Below the pieces are notes generated by a model. It saw only the letters and a program-made list of their open reading frames with translations. It had not been told where the DNA came from and made no database searches. The position numbers and the translations under genes were made by a program. A DNA stretch of 64,000 bases, from assembly GCA_035578905.1 (NCBI GenBank), contig JAQJVL010000417.1, positions 62,001 through 126,000 of the forward strand, in the 5' to 3' direction. Below are positions 1 through 14,500 of this stretch, piece by piece. Positions within the stretch are counted from its first letter, which is position 1. Each line of letters begins with the position of its first letter. The DNA comes from Stictocephala bisonia (lineage: Eukaryota > Arthropoda > Insecta > Hemiptera > Membracidae).

Positions 1-835
1 CTAACTTTTTATTCTTTCAGTAATAGGACACCTACCAGTACAGTTCTAGTAATAAAAAAAATACTATCGTAAGTTTATTATAATATTACAATAAATAACA
101 AGTTTATTATCGCTAACTTATTGTGGTTTATTTAATAATTTCAGTTTCCTGTATCCTACCCTCATTATGTGCATACTTGACTTGAATTGTATAATTATTT
201 TTATGTACACAAATTTTTTTATCTAATATTTAAATTATATTTTCGACAGTAAACAATATTCTTCTGACTTCTATCCTTCCCCTCCGGAGTTGGTGTATTG
301 TCTCCCACACTTGGTAGGGCTCAGTTTGTGGGAGGGTGTGTTGCAGGGCCTTATTGGAAATTCCTCCAACCATTTGAAACCTCCTTTCCCTTGGATCCAA
401 AACTCGCTAGGAGCATGCAATTACGGATTTCTAAGTTCCTGAAATCTAGATTTTAGCTGTAATAAATAAAGGTAAAATGTTTCTGAAATAAGATAATATT
501 TTTTATGGCAAAGTGGGCAGTTACAGCAAACAGTTATTTGAACGTGGATGAAATATTATTTAGCTTAACAAACTAAAGATTGTAAAATTTGTTAGAATAT
601 TTAATGCTTAAAGAAAATTTGGTATAGTGATCATGGAACAGCAAATAGGAAGAGGTACTCTAAATATAATATGACTACTGATTTTTACTTTTTAGTTGCA
701 GGAGACCGAGCTTCGTATAGTTGAATTGCAAACTGAAGAGGAAGCATCCATATCTTCAAGAGGATACTGAGGATTGTTTGTTGTTGCTCTACATCGTAGG
801 TTATTAATGATATTTTATTTTGGAGGTCTTCCGTG
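1..835. other. Non-coding, A+T-rich, nothing recognised
   Basis: No long open frame, splice-supported exon or repeat shared with the rest of the window was seen. Confidence 0.5.
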
Positions 836-860
836 TTTACCTTTAGCCTCTTTGTGAAAC

Positions 861-1028
861 TCGGCCTGCGGCCTCACCAAAACACTCTGCTACAGGCCCC
901 TTTTTGGAACACGGCCTCGCAGGAGAAAGTTCGGCCTGCAGCCTCACGGAGGCACTCTGCTATAGTCACTTTTGTGGATCTTGGCATGTTGCCTCGTGAG
1001 GAAGATCGGCCTACGGCCTCGCCATGAT
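861..1028. repeat. About 2.3 tandem copies of a 70-75-bp G+C-rich unit
   Basis: The motif TCGGCCTGCGGCCTCAC recurs at 861, 931 and (as TCGGCCTACGGCCTCG) 1006, with intervening sequence ending in ACTCTGCTA-type segments. It is an imperfect tandem repeat. A related TCGGCCTTCGGCCTCG occurs near 43470. Confidence 0.6.
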
Positions 1029-1212
1029 TTTTAAGCAGTATGATGATGAATTTTGGTTTTTGGGCCAGTGGGGCTCATAAACATAGTCTTTTATAATATC
1101 TGATGGAATATTAGTAAGTAAGAGAAGAATACCTTTAATTTGATACCCTACTTGGGTGTATTAGTTTCACCTTAGTTTTTTGGGGGGTTTTTGTTAATCT
1201 TATTAATGATGG

Positions 1213-1460
1213 TGAAAAGAAGGTTGCAGGTATCATGTGCATCTCCCATGACTTCACATGTGCTAAATGGCAAAAATGAACACAAATATACTGTTTAAAT
1301 TCCTGTAATTACAAATCCAGCTGACATGTGATACATTACTTGCTTACTATTCTTCTGTCCAATTGATAGATTTAGTTACTAGTATTTAATAGAATAAACA
1401 AATCAGCTGATTTCGCCCATGTGACATCACAGTCTACTGCCAGCAGCCTCGTCATGATAT
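1213..1460 (+). mobile_element. MITE-like element, family K, copy 1
   Basis: It shares several blocks (GGTATCATG.GCATCTC, TAGATTTAGTTA, CAGCTGATTTC.CC) in order with 51910-52125. The ends are loosely inverted: TGACTTCACATG on the left, CATGTGACATCACAG on the right. No coding capacity. Confidence 0.55.
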
Positions 1461-1671
1461 ACTGGAAGTATAGGAGCCTCTGAGGCAGAAATCAGAATTT
1501 TCCCAGCGTTAAGACCGGTGCCAATCGATTTCTCGTGGTCGAAAACCTCTATATAAAATAAAAAATCCTTCGAGCCAAAAAAGTTCGTCCGTACATGGTT
1601 TGTTTTAGATAATAAGATTTAATTCAGTCTGAATCATGACAAATTCCTATCGCGCAGTAAGCAACCAGCGT

Positions 1672-1975
1672 CTGATCAATGGTTGCCATCAGCAGCATGG
1701 ACACACTATACTGGAGATGTATGGGGAGTCCATGTTGGGTGGTATTTCCATATGTTGTGTGGGTAGGAGAAATGAATTTAGGCTTTTCAAAATCGGACCA
1801 ATACCATGTGGTTGGGATTCCACATAAAGATTTTTTCGCTTAGGTGTCCTGGCTATTGGGCTCTTAATCAAATGTCTCTTTCTAAGAAACTGTCAACGTT
1901 AATAACAATAACTACACTCGTTTATCTACACTCGTCAATTCATTTGTCCGTCATATTTGCCCATTTATTTTATAA
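1672..1975 (+). mobile_element. SINE-like family C, degenerate copy
   Basis: Matches the middle and tail of the family seen complete at 42649, 53872 and 55994: an ATCAATGGTTGCCATC block, the GGTTGGGATTCCACATAAAG box-B-like segment and the ACTACACTCGTTTATCTACACTC tail. The tRNA-like head is eroded. Confidence 0.6.
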
Positions 1976-2412
1976 TCTGTGTTTTAATAATGAGAAGTAA
2001 TAATGAATAGGTTTTTGGAGAAAGTATGGTACAAGACTAATATGAAACAATATAGGATAAGGTGTAAAATAAGCCAAGATAAACAACATTATTTTAAATT
2101 TACAAGAGAAATTTAATACTTATCAAACATCCAATAAAATGAGTTGGTCAATAATTGGTTGCAAAAAAATAGTAATAATAAATTAATAATATCTTAGTTA
2201 ATTCATTTAGTTATAATACATAAATAAAAAATACACACATGAAACAATTTAAAGCTAGTTTACAATATTGTATGTAATATGCATTACTTTCATCTCCAGA
2301 TTTCTTGAATAGGGCATTCAGACTTTTTTGCTGCTGAATGGCATAATCAAGAACCCCGAAATTAAGTTTTTTAATAGTTAATTCTAGTTTACACATGGTA
2401 GCCGGTAACGGG

Positions 2413-2574
2413 TCAGTATCTGCTTGTGACTTGTCTAATCCAGTCTAGATAGTGGGCCACGTTTACGTAGACTCCTGGCACACCATACTGGCCGCAGCCA
2501 ATACCCCAGCTGACCACTCCCACCACCTGCCAGCTGCCCCCTCGCTCACAGACCATAGGGCCACCTCCGTCTCC
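2413..2574 (-). CDS. SPH coding exon 11: GDGGGP exon and stop
   Basis: Encodes residues 1036-1088 and a TGA stop at 2415-2413. It opens GDGGGPMVC, where the third residue should be the catalytic serine but is Gly1038. [23 protein letters not shown] and the terminal helix DWIRQVT complete the S1 fold. Acceptor TTGCAG. An ATTAAA-type poly(A) variant lies about 40 nt past the stop (minus strand, 2374-2369), but the true end cannot be fixed. Confidence 0.95.
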   Translation of the reverse strand, partial: GDGGGPMVCERGGSWQVVGVVSWGIGCGQYGVPGVYVNVAHYLDWIRQVTSRY

Positions 2575-5500
2575 CTGCAATAACAAACCTTTGTTAGAAA
2601 GGGTTTTGGGTATGGATATTGTTTTAATTCGATCGAGTAAAACAAAAGTGACGTTGTGAAACCTTACAGAGAAGTTTAAAAAACGATTCAATGATAGAAA
2701 AATTTGTTTAGCTATTTCAGTAAAGTGACTGTAAATTTATAGAAAATATAACAAAAATTTAAATATAGGTACATAATATCAGGAAATAAATTGTCAGTCT
2801 TTTTTGAAGACTTGTTTAGTTAACAACAAAATTCTTTAAAAATTAAATATGAAAGCTAAGAAAATCGATAATATAAATAAAATCAGATTATCTGTCATAT
2901 TTTTATCACTGTTATTTTTTCTACAACTAACTCTTTTGCTGATTGTGAATAATACGAATAAAGGACTACTGTTGTCTATTGATCACAGAGCATGCTCAAT
3001 GAAGTAAATTTGCCTTCAAAATTTGATTTAATAAAATTATACTTTTGATTGATACACAATAGTCTAGAATATTGTTTAGAAATTTGTTTGTTTTTTTTTT
3101 AGGTAACAAAATTATTTTAAAATACTTTAACATTCTAAAACTGCATTTGATTTTGATTCAAGAGATTAAAATATATTTATTTCATGTTATCAGACACAAT
3201 GCCTTGCTAAAAGTAGCCTCCGAACTTTTCACATTTAAGAATGTTCGGTTAGTTCCTGAAGAATCAATAAATAAGCCTTAAAATGTTAAAGGCACCTATT
3301 ACTCTCTCCCATATGAGTTAGCATAGAGAAAGTATTGTGATCTTAAAAAAATGTTTTTACAAGATGCTCTAAAATTCCATTTTATGGTCCCCTGAACCCA
3401 TAAAAGTGGTTTTTTGAACAAAAATTTGGATATCTGTCTGTATGTGCGTCTGTCTCTGTGTATCTGCACTTCGCTGGGACCAAACGAACGGATGGATCAA
3501 TTTCTATGAAATTTGGTATGAAGGTGTATTTAGCCAATATCTCCTGACTAGTTTTCACTTTTTTGAAATTTTACTTTTTTTATGTTGATGGTTAAAAAAT
3601 ATACAAAAATGTAATCTTCTCAAAAACGGCTCTAACGATTTTAATTAAGTTTTCAGGAAAGATGTGAATTACAATTCCAAACATTTTAGTAAAAACTGTA
3701 TGTCTATAACTTGACTTGTTTTTTAAATACAGCAAACAAAATTTGGAAATTAAACTGGTAATTTTCAACGTTTTGATTTTTTTTTAATATAGACATTTTC
3801 AGCAAAATTTAACAAAGAGTTTGTCTTTGTATCCTTCTCACCTTGCAAGCATCCTTGCCTTCTTCACCACCAGCACAGACAAAGCCAGGATGTAACTTGA
3901 AGTCATACCCCAGCCTGGTCTGTTGTAGCTGCGCTTGACACTGATGGTGTGACACCACAGGCACATCCACCTCCTGTGATCATGTTAAAATTTAAAAATA
4001 TGATATTTTACTCTTAAAATTAATATCATTAAAAATCACAGAGGTTCCACAGTCAATAATTGGTGAACTAATATATTTGTAAACATGATTATTAGTTTTA
4101 TACGTAGTACTTAAATTCTATAAGCAAAAAAGGTTACCATACGTCCTCTTTTCCCTGGAAATGTCCTCTTTTTGCGTCACGTTAAAACGTTCGGGCAGAA
4201 TTTTGAGTAAACCCTTATTTTTCCGGGGTTTTTACGAGCGGCAAATGGATATTGGGAATTACGTTTTATATCAATTCATAATTGAAATTTAAGTCTTCAG
4301 GGTAGTTTGTCCCAGGGCGAGCCTCAGCTTCTGGGCGGATAGCGAACTTCCACCTTGTCATTGATGGGGTGGATAGCTGTGATTAAGGGGCAACCCTAAT
4401 AAGCAGTCCCGGACCGAGGCACGCAGGGACAGCTGAGATGTGTAGCTGACAAGAGTAGTGACCCCGGTACCCTGAACTCAGCAGCACACCCAACACACTA
4501 CAGTTACATGACTATGTTTCAGGAACTAGAAGAAGGAATTGAGCTGCCAAAATGTGGGTACAGTGACCCTGGGGTTCCTGAGGGTACAGATGTTAAAACC
4601 GGGATGGCACACCTGGCAGCCAGATAGTACAGGAGCCTGACCTGGCCTCACCAGCATGTGGTGGCTGCCCTATCAACTGGTGAAAATTCTGATCCTGTCT
4701 ACATTGTCAGTTGGTGACTGGATGGAAACGTGTAGATGGCATCCCTTTCCAAAAGGTTAAGAGAATAATTGATCAGTGAACCTTTGAGGAACACACTGGT
4801 AGATGGAGGAACGATACTGGGCTCAGGCAGTCTCTTGCACTTATTCAAGTTTTTTATATCAGGTACAGCTGAGTTCTTGAGAGAACTCGCATATTGGGTG
4901 CGAGCTGAGTTCGCATATGTGATGGTGAGAAAACAATGAGAATGAGCACACTTTTATCACAGTATAAAACACTCAGTAGCGACACTCCCGTAGCATAGTG
5001 ATCCTAATAGCAGGATCATAAACTACAACCCAATACCGTGGTTTTGCATTGTATTTTACAAATACAATCGGAAGCCTCTACTCATTTTTTTATTTATTCT
5101 TAAGATGCAGACCATCAAGATATGAGAGGAAAATATGTATTTCGAATGAGTGTGATGAGTATAGGTTAGCAAGTGTAATCATTGTTACAAACAAAGGTTT
5201 ACTATTTGTTAGGAAGTATTATTAATTAATGGCACAATGACAAATTAACAGCTGGTGGTTATCAGCTGATCCCTTAAAAAATGTGTTACGACTCTGATTG
5301 GGATCAGAATAGGCTTGAAGCAGGGCTTCAACTACCAATGCTACTGACTAATTTACTAAGTTATAAATTTACTCAAGGTAAAGCAAACTCGAATTTTAAG
5401 AAATATGAACTTTATATCAAATTTTTAATCTGGTTATTTTTTGCATAAAAACAACTATATTGATTATTCATTACAGAAACAAGAAGACTGTCTCTCATAG

Positions 5501-8500
5501 ATATCCTGTGAAGTCAGTTTTCTGGAAAATTAGTTTGTTTCGTTTTCACAGTTAGCACCTGCGGTTCCCTCTCTCTTAATACCCCTCAATGTGTCTCTCC
5601 AGCACATACTGAAGTGTCTAGTAAATAAGCTAAAAATGGGCCAAACAGTCATCCGAGTAATTATATTAAACCAGTCACTGTTAGATAGCGGCACATACAC
5701 TACAACAGCAAATGAATTGCCTTGGACAGTCTATAGTCAGTGGTGGTTACATATGAAGAAATTTAATGAAAATTAAATGTAAGTTTTCAGAAGTCTGAGG
5801 TTGTGTCTCTAGCTGTTGATTTGTTTATATAAATAAAAACGTATCACAATGCTTTACACACCTTGAGAATGTTCTGGTATTTTCCATAGTCTCCAAAGGC
5901 ATCCTTGCCCCACCCAGTGGTCCAACATCGGTGGCCTGTGTAGTCAGAACCAGGCTGCGGCAGGCAGGCAGGGCTAATGTGGGGGCTTTGAGCTAGGTCC
6001 ACAGGGTGGTCGAGCCGAAGAATTGCCAGATCGTTGTAGAGTGTTCCAGCATAAAACTCAGGGTGGACCTGTAATGAAGGAATTGTTAATCAGATATTTG
6101 AGTGTCATTAAGGAAAGAAAATTCAATTATTGTGAATACAAAAATATATATTAGCTACACACCTTCTTTTTTCTTTCGATGTAGTAGGTGCTAACTTCAT
6201 AAGTGTAAGCCACTTGATTACAATAAAATTAACCGATCCTCATATTGACTATTTGGTCATTTATATATTACAGAGGTGAAATGCCGCTAAATTAGTAGTT
6301 TAAACTTTCAATGACAAAAGACAACAAGGCTTTTAAAAGGACAAAAGAATTCACCAAACTTCCTTTAGAACATAAGCATACAAAACATGTAACACATAAC
6401 TAGAAACTAAGTGCCTTGTAAATAAGTGCCACCATTCCTGTCACCAAGTACCCTTTACCATCTACCCTAAAACAAGTATGAACATTCCTTTACCTTCTCT
6501 AAATATATATTTGATTTGACCTTAAATTTTATTTTTACGAATCAGGTGCATACATTGAACCATTAGACTGATTTAGCGTTAAGCCTAGTCTTAAAACTGT
6601 GATGAAAAACAGTTCGTTATTGCTTACAATTGCAAGACATAAATTTGCCTTAAGCTCACGTTCAGATATCAAATAAAATGTTGCCTTGCATTATAGATCT
6701 GGAACTTAAGACCAAGCTTAATAAAGTGACAGTTAAATTGAAAAAAGATAAATACTTGAGTAAAAAGAGCTTCCTAACAATATCATAGTATAGTATTTTC
6801 TTTGAAAAAGATTTTTGAGAATGAATTGATTTCTTCATGTTCATGAAATATGTTTTTATCTTTATTTCTTTTTTTTTTAACTTTACTTGCCAGTTCACAT
6901 GTGTACAATACCTACGTACAGTGGTATTGACCCACCTGTCCACCCATACACGTACAATGGTATTGACCCAACCGCCCACCCATACACGTACAGTGGTATT
7001 GACCCACCCGCCGACCCATACACGTACAGTGGTATTGACCCACCCGCCCACCCATACACGTACAGTGGTATTGACCCACCCGCCCATACATGTACAGTGG
7101 TATTGACCCACCCACCCGCCCATATACGTACAATGGTATTGACCACTCGCCCACTCATACACATACAGTGGTATTAACCCACCCATACACGTACAGTGGT
7201 ATTGATGGTGGTATCTTGTAGCCTGTGCATGAACTTTATTCTACAAGAGAAGTTCCAACCGTTGGCTTAGTAGGGATTCGAACCTTGGATCTTGCCCTCC
7301 GCAGTTCGAAGCCTTAGTCACTGAGCCACCACACCAGCATAAACAATCTACTACAATGGAGCAGCTGTAGCTTAGAGGCTAGGGCGGTGGCTTGCCATGC
7401 TCACAGTCTGGGTTCGATTCTTCGTGTGACCATAGCATGAAGTCCCACTTTACAATTTAAGATGAAGTGCTGCTCCTGTGGTTCAGAAGTCACAATAAGC
7501 TATTGGTCCAACAAAAAATGGGCTCGTCTAAGCAGGTGAGGGGACTGTGTCTTCATTGGGCATCTCTAAGAGTCCCACTAAGAGCCAAACGAAATTAATA
7601 GTTTAATATACCTCAATCAAAGACCAAGAAGATTTAAAACAAATCTAAGGTTTAATATATGGTCCAACATTTCTAATAGTGTTGATTTTCTATTTGCTTT
7701 TTGTATATGTTGCATATTAATGCACTTTTGAACCATGTGCTTGCTACAAATCTATATTCACTGGTCATCATACTTCCCACCCGATTATTTGTTCCCTCTT
7801 TCAGTCTACTTATCTATCGCCAACTGAGTTCATCCCTAGATTCACTTTTGTCACAGAGACTCTCCTTCCATGCAAGTGCTTAAATGTATTATCCTCCAGT
7901 AATAATTATCGTTAAAACTATATTTTCAATGTAGTTAACACTGTAGTATGTTCATAAAGACCAATTTAGAGATTGTTCGCAAAAACAATTGATACACACC
8001 TGTAGAAGGCTGACGTCTCTCTCCACATAAGGATAGAACTCCACGTCATGGTTGACATCCCATTCTCCCAGACGTACTCTCAGATCATAATTGGTGTATC
8101 TGAGAACAGATGAAATATTTGTGATTTATAGTGTTTAAGAAAGAAAACACTAAATGTAACGCAATTTCAATAATCAATTAAAAGAAGTTTAGAATTTGAA
8201 GACGTCTTTAAACTGCACATTCTTATTTAAAATGTAGAAATGGGTCCCCTGCATAAAACTTATGGATTATATTGTATTCTGAAAATATATATTGACAGTT
8301 GTTTTATAAATAAACATACATCGATTTTTAAGACCGTTTCTGTAAAGCTTTAAAGTAACTGAATGCATACAAACTCTGCAATCCCAAAAGCCTTTTTTTT
8401 CATATGTTCTGCAAAACTAAACTCCCATACAAATTACAAACTGTAATAGCCAATATAAAAGCCCTTTCTGATTTATATTAAGATACTATTGCATGCTTAC

Positions 8501-11500
8501 TGATCTTGTGTGGTTTGAGTTTTAAATTTACTTGGCACATCTTTCACCTAAATCTCTGACTCAAGCAAATAATTAATTCTTTTAACCCATAAAGGACACA
8601 TATTTTTTGCCCATTGATCCCTGTTGATATAAATAGTAAATGAAAAGTATGTTCTTATTGTCAAATTTATCGTTTGTTGATCAGAGGGTTTACAACTAAA
8701 ATAGACCAGTATAGAATAATAATGGCCTTAGTTACAAGTTTAAAGTGTCATACAAATAAAGAACTTATATCTATCTAGTCAAATAAATATATAAAATATA
8801 CATCAGTAAGGAGACGCCAGCAAGCAGCCTGTGGTAATGGTAGCGTAGTTGGTTAAAGTTCAACCTCATGAGCTAAAAGTTCTCAGTTTGATCCCAATCA
8901 GAGACATAACAAATTTTGAAAGGTGTATGCCGATAACCACCAGCTGCTCACTTATCATTGGGCCATTTATTAGTGACATTTTGTAAGGAAGTGTTCGAGT
9001 GACACTTTGTAATATAGACTGCATTTGCTCATTTACATTCTTCACAATCATATGAAATCAATATTTATTCTATATCTTGATGATTAGCGACTTAAAAGTA
9101 AGTGAATAGCTTACTATATATAGAGGTGAAAGTTACTTACGATTTGACACAATGTGCTGCAGTAATTACATGCTGGTTGTCTATCAAGGTTCCTCCGCAG
9201 ACATACACACTCTCCTGAGGATCCTTCTTGAGGATGGCCACTTGCCAAGGGTACTCTCCTGCAAAAATAATGTGGGTTAATTCTGTACATATAAGGCGCT
9301 TATATTGTGACCTATTGAAAGTACTGGTGCGAGAGAGATAGACTGAGTGGTGACAGTGAGAGAGAGAGATAGAACTACTCTTCCCTGCTATCACTGCATT
9401 TCATAGTTGTCATGTGAACTATAGTAGACTGTAGGTTGGTTTCATAAATACTAATGAGTCAAGCTTAGAACAATAGGCCTACAGTTAAATCATTTGTTCG
9501 TATTGAAATAAAAATTAATAATAATAATAAAGCAAGCTTATACAGTTCATCACAGTTATTTTTTACAGCAAAACACTGCTGTGGAAGTTGATCACAGACA
9601 GGAGTTTGAAGGTGGAGGATAGTTACTCCCATGATGTACGTCGGCGGAACGATGAAACTTTTCTCTTCCACTGCTCAAACTCATATATACGCTAAGTATT
9701 AAATTAAGGTTACGATCTGCCATCGTAATTGTAGTGATTATCATTGCAACTGACATTATAAACATGAACATAATTCCTTATTTAATAACTCACATAAATC
9801 ATATAAAATAACAGGAATAAATTATATTACTCTTAGATTTCACGTTGAAGATATGTACGAATGGAGACTTCCACAATCAATGTGTCGGGTTACTTTGTAC
9901 AGAATACAGAAGATACAAACGTTTCGAGCACACTGCAGCACTCATCTTCAGGGCTACACGCTCGTTGCTCAGCATATTACATACTCGTATATCTGTTGAT
10001 TGAGCAATCTCCCTTTGAAGATGAGAGCTGCAATGTGCTCTAAGCTTCAGTTTTGATGTAACCTGTCGAGGTCCTACCTGGACCAAGACTCTGTAAATAG
10101 GACATGCCCATGTTTCTGATATGTATTTTCAAACAGGATTTTAATTTACATTAAATTTGTGTTAAATCTGGAGATCAGGTATATACCAATACGTTGAACA
10201 TAAGACAATGTAGAGTTGAAATTGACTTTCCTAGTTTAATACTTTCACTATTTTGAATTTTTAATTCGGTTTTTACACACTTATTAAAACTCATAAGAAG
10301 AATTGAGAACACTCACCAAACTCACTGTCACCATCAACGTAAACAGGGTTCTTGATTCGGCCGTGCACACCCTGGGTGTTTCTCACGCCACATTGCAGGG
10401 AGCGATAAGGGGGGCCGGGTGGGCCTGGGGGTGTAAGAGGACGCCTGCAACACACTTGGTTGGGACCGCACCTTCCAAGTCCACCATAATTTGCTTGGCG
10501 CTAAAAATAACAGGTGTAAATTAGCTGAGGATCACCCTAGGGCATAGGTTGATTTGTTTTGTCTCTCTTTCAAATTTATTTGTAATTTCATCAAGTTTCG
10601 TAAAATATTTTGCTATTTTTTAAATTGTATATGAAAGCAACAATAAGAATTTATATAATAGGAAAATATGGTGTAAAAACCCACTCGAGAAGATCTCTAA
10701 AATACAAGAAATATAGTTTCTTCACATGTTGGTAGAAATACAATAAAAGTGTCTGTATCGCTCAACTCAAATTTATTACAATATATAAAAGACTACACGA
10801 TACCCAAATTTTTGTGTCCACTGACACATTTTCTTTCAAAATGGAGATAGCTCTTATAATTTCCAGTCTGAGGCACAAGATGTATGTACTTTGTTGTCTT
10901 TCTTTAAGTTTTCTTGTGCTTTTATTGTTAAAATTATCTTATTTGGTGCATTTTCCGATGTTTTATACATCTTACTATTGATTTAGCTTCCTATAACTTA
11001 ACCTGAAAATATAGACAGGCTTCAAAATTGATAATATTTTCTTTGATACTTTACTCATGTCTATTTGCTAGATTCAAACATAGCTAATAAATTATTGACT
11101 AATGATATTTTTCGGTAAATTACAACAAATATTTCTTACAGCATAAAAGAAACAAAATTATTCTAGTAATACAAAAACAGGAACAAACAATGAAGTAATA
11201 AGTGACTTGTTTTTTATAATTGTTATTTAAAGTCACTAATCTTCAATTGGCAAGAGAATGTTAAAAAAGATATTTACTTACCGTAATATTTTCATACAAC
11301 CGGTTAAAAATATAATTTCAATCAAAAACGTTATAGTTAAAATTAGTTTTAAGTAAATGAGGTACATTTAAATAGTAAAGGATTGTAGTTCATTTCTCAT
11401 GCAATTACAATAGAACTATCAAGTTTTAACAGAGTCATAAGCAAAAGTTATTTAGAGACCAGATTTACCCGATGCAATGATAGAACTAAATATCCCTTTA

Positions 11501-14500
11501 CCATCACCCAGAGTCATTTGACTACCTTAATTAGAAGGAAACAAATAGAAATTTGTAACCTTATTTTACAATTATTTCACTTCCTTGAACCCTTAATAAT
11601 ACAACATTTTGCACCACATTAGAAATCTATATTAAAAAATGTAACTCAATAGACCCAAAAAATAAGTAAATTAGAAAAATATGTACAGTCACCAATAGTT
11701 GTTAGTTAGTGTTTAGACTATAGACCACCAAAATGAAATAGTAGTTGAGATTGGTATTAGGAGGGTTGAAGAGTTAGTAGTAATGCAGTAATATTGTAAA
11801 CATGTCACCGTGAGCAGTTCCTGTCAGTGTACTTCTGGTAAAGTAGAACAGCTGAAATAACACTAGAACGTTAGCATACACTTGGTCAGTCTTTGATCGT
11901 CAATACCATCAACAACACAGGAGTTGTCTTAGTACAACTGTTACATTATACATTCAACTTCATTAATACCACTCTGTATAACATATGCAGTCTGCAGGTA
12001 ATAACTACTTTATAACTGTACCTACACACTTCAGAGTTGCACACAAATATCACAGTACGTTAGAAATAACTACAAATTTCATAAGTAGATTTCTTAGCAC
12101 TGCTATAAAGTTGCCGATTATCCTGTCTAAGTTATGAAATCAGTATAGATATCAGTATCATCACTTGTTGAATGAATTTACATAATAGACTGCATAGTTT
12201 TGTGAACTGGCTAAAATTTAATTGTAATGTGAACATTTTTCAATGTTATTCATTATTAATTATTCATTAAAAATAATAGAGTATGGGCGAATTAGTGTGA
12301 TGAGTGTAGATGAACGAGTATAGCTATTGTTACTAACTAATGTTGACTGTTCCTCAGAAAGAACTATTTATTAATAGCCCAATATCCAGGTCAACTAAGG
12401 GACCTACAGCTTTACGTGGAATCCGAACCACGTGGTATCAGTAAGATTATTAGCTAACTGACAAGCCTTACCCTCTGTTCTCTTCCCTACACAACATCCG
12501 GACATTGACTACCACCCAACATGGACATCCCAGATTTCTCTAGTACTGTCCATGTCGATGGCAACCATTGAGCAGATGCCGTGTTGATATTAACAGGACC
12601 AAGAATAGAACCTATATCGCCTACAATCTTCTAATCAATTTGTGCCTAAGTAGCTGGTTACAGCACTGCCCCGCTAGCACCGGCAGTTATGTTGTGTTCC
12701 TAAGCATAGTAAAAATATTTCAGTGTTTATTGATTAATGAAATGTGCTTATTAAATAAACATAGAATTTACCTTAAATGTGTATCTATATCAATGTTAAA
12801 CGTATGTGAAAGCACCTCATCGTAAAATCATATGATACTCCTTTTCTAAATTTTAAGAAAACTTTATGTTGTTTGTTTTGTCTAATTCAGAGTCTGCATG
12901 ATCAAAAAACAAAAAGTCTGAATTTCAATTGAAATTCAATTTCAGTGTATTTAAGTCGAAATAGGTAAATAAGAAGTCAGTTAGTTATTAGTTAGTGAAC
13001 AAGTTGGGAAAGTCTTACCTTTTCTGGTTGTACAACCTCATTTTCCTTTAGTTGTGCTTCTCGTTTTTGTCGGTCATTAGGAAATTGGACAAGGTTGGTT
13101 TTGGAAGAAGAGGAATCCACATTGGCAGAAGAAATGTTGGAGCTGCGATAGAAGTCTGAGTCATAAGAGCCTGGGCTATCATAATAGTTGGAAGCATAGT
13201 TGTCATAGTTGCCGTAGGAGGATGCAGGCCTGAAATTAGGTTCTTCGTAAGTGGATCCATAAGAGGAAGATGGTTTGAACTCTGGTTCATGGAAAGAAGG
13301 ACCATATGAGTTTGATGCTTTGTAATCATTGTCAAAGAGGTATGGGGAATCATCAGTTCGGAAACCTCCATAGCTTGGAGCGTAAGGCTCAATGTAGGGT
13401 TTGGGAGGCCCATAAGGCTTGTATGGATAATATGATGGCTTGTGATAGATATGAGGTGGAGGGGGTGCATGGTAATGTTGATGATGGTGTTGATGATGAA
13501 GTGGAGGGTATCCATATCCACCATAGCCTCCATAACCATACCCAGGCTCCTTGAACTTATGGATGATGTGGCCTACTTTGTGGATGAGTCCTTGATTGGG
13601 GGTTACATGAAGGTTTACTAGAGGCTTAACAACTTTTTCCCCATATTCATCTTTGGTAACTTGCACGGAGAGCAGGGGGTTGACACTAACCAATCCGAGG
13701 TCTAGGCCATTTCCCCCCACAGAACCGAAGTAAGGATTAAGGGCAGGATTGGAACCATAGGGGTTTATGGGGTAACCTCCTCCTCCAGACGGGAGACCAA
13801 AGGACACACCGAAAGTGGGGCGCAGTTTGAGGCCGGAGCCATCGGAATCTGAATCGTCGTCATCGCTTCCACCTCCTCCCAAGCCAAACTTGCGCTGCGA
13901 ACAATCCCAATTTTGCTCACTACAGATCTGCTAACCCTCAATTCTACCAACATCCCCAGTTACGAGTCTTTGTACATCATGCAAGCAAGCCTGTTCTGCT
14001 GAGGAACTACCTATCATTCTAAATATTTGTACAACAGTAATATTTGTAGCTACAACTTCTACGTTTGGGACTTTGACATACCTTTGGTATCTTCTGGAGG
14101 AGGATGTTTAGGAATCTTTGGCAACTGGAACTTGAAGTTTTTTACGTTGGTGAAAAGAAACAACAAATCAATTGAAAAACAACAAAATCAGTTGAAAGAG
14201 ACCTCAACCAGAAAGAAGTTATTACTAAAAAATCAAAAAAAATCCAAATTTAATTAAGATGCGAAGAAAACCAGAAATTCATTTAAGGGGACTTACTCCA
14301 GAGTTTTGGTTGTTATCGTCATTCTCAGTCACTTCATATCTGGAAGACGCCTCATTCTGGGGTTCCTCAGCATCCCGCTGCCAAAAGCATGCCAAAATAC
14401 AATAAAGGCAATGAGCATTCATTACTTGTGCATTTACACTACTGTGCGAAAGTTTAGAGTTGATTATTCTCAAACTACTAAGCATTTAGAATTATGTGAA

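Larger units (their letters stand above)
6069..7999 (-). other. SPH intron 8, holding a minisatellite and two SINE-like copies
   Basis: A GT-AG intron with a 36-bp minisatellite (6920-7210), a family A copy (7211-7340, minus) and a family B copy (7356-7600, plus) packed side by side. The flanks are plain A+T-rich DNA. Confidence 0.85.

Noticed and set aside
2463..2645. Extension of the last exon upstream as one continuous frame
   Set aside because: The TTGCAG acceptor at 2575 and perfect continuity with exon 10 show that sequence above 2574 is intron.
6662..7186. A 174-residue minus frame, plus four other 80-96-residue frames over the same place
   Set aside because: They are readings of the 36-bp array in different frames; a real gene would not keep five frames open.
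9137..9394. An 85-residue frame starting upstream of the protease His exon
   Set aside because: Only its last 40 residues are protease; the upstream part is intron read through the acceptor at 9259-9260.
13048..13539. A 163-residue minus frame overlapping exon 5
   Set aside because: It is a shadow frame of the Gly/Tyr-rich exon. The chosen frame alone links to exons 4 and 6 in phase.
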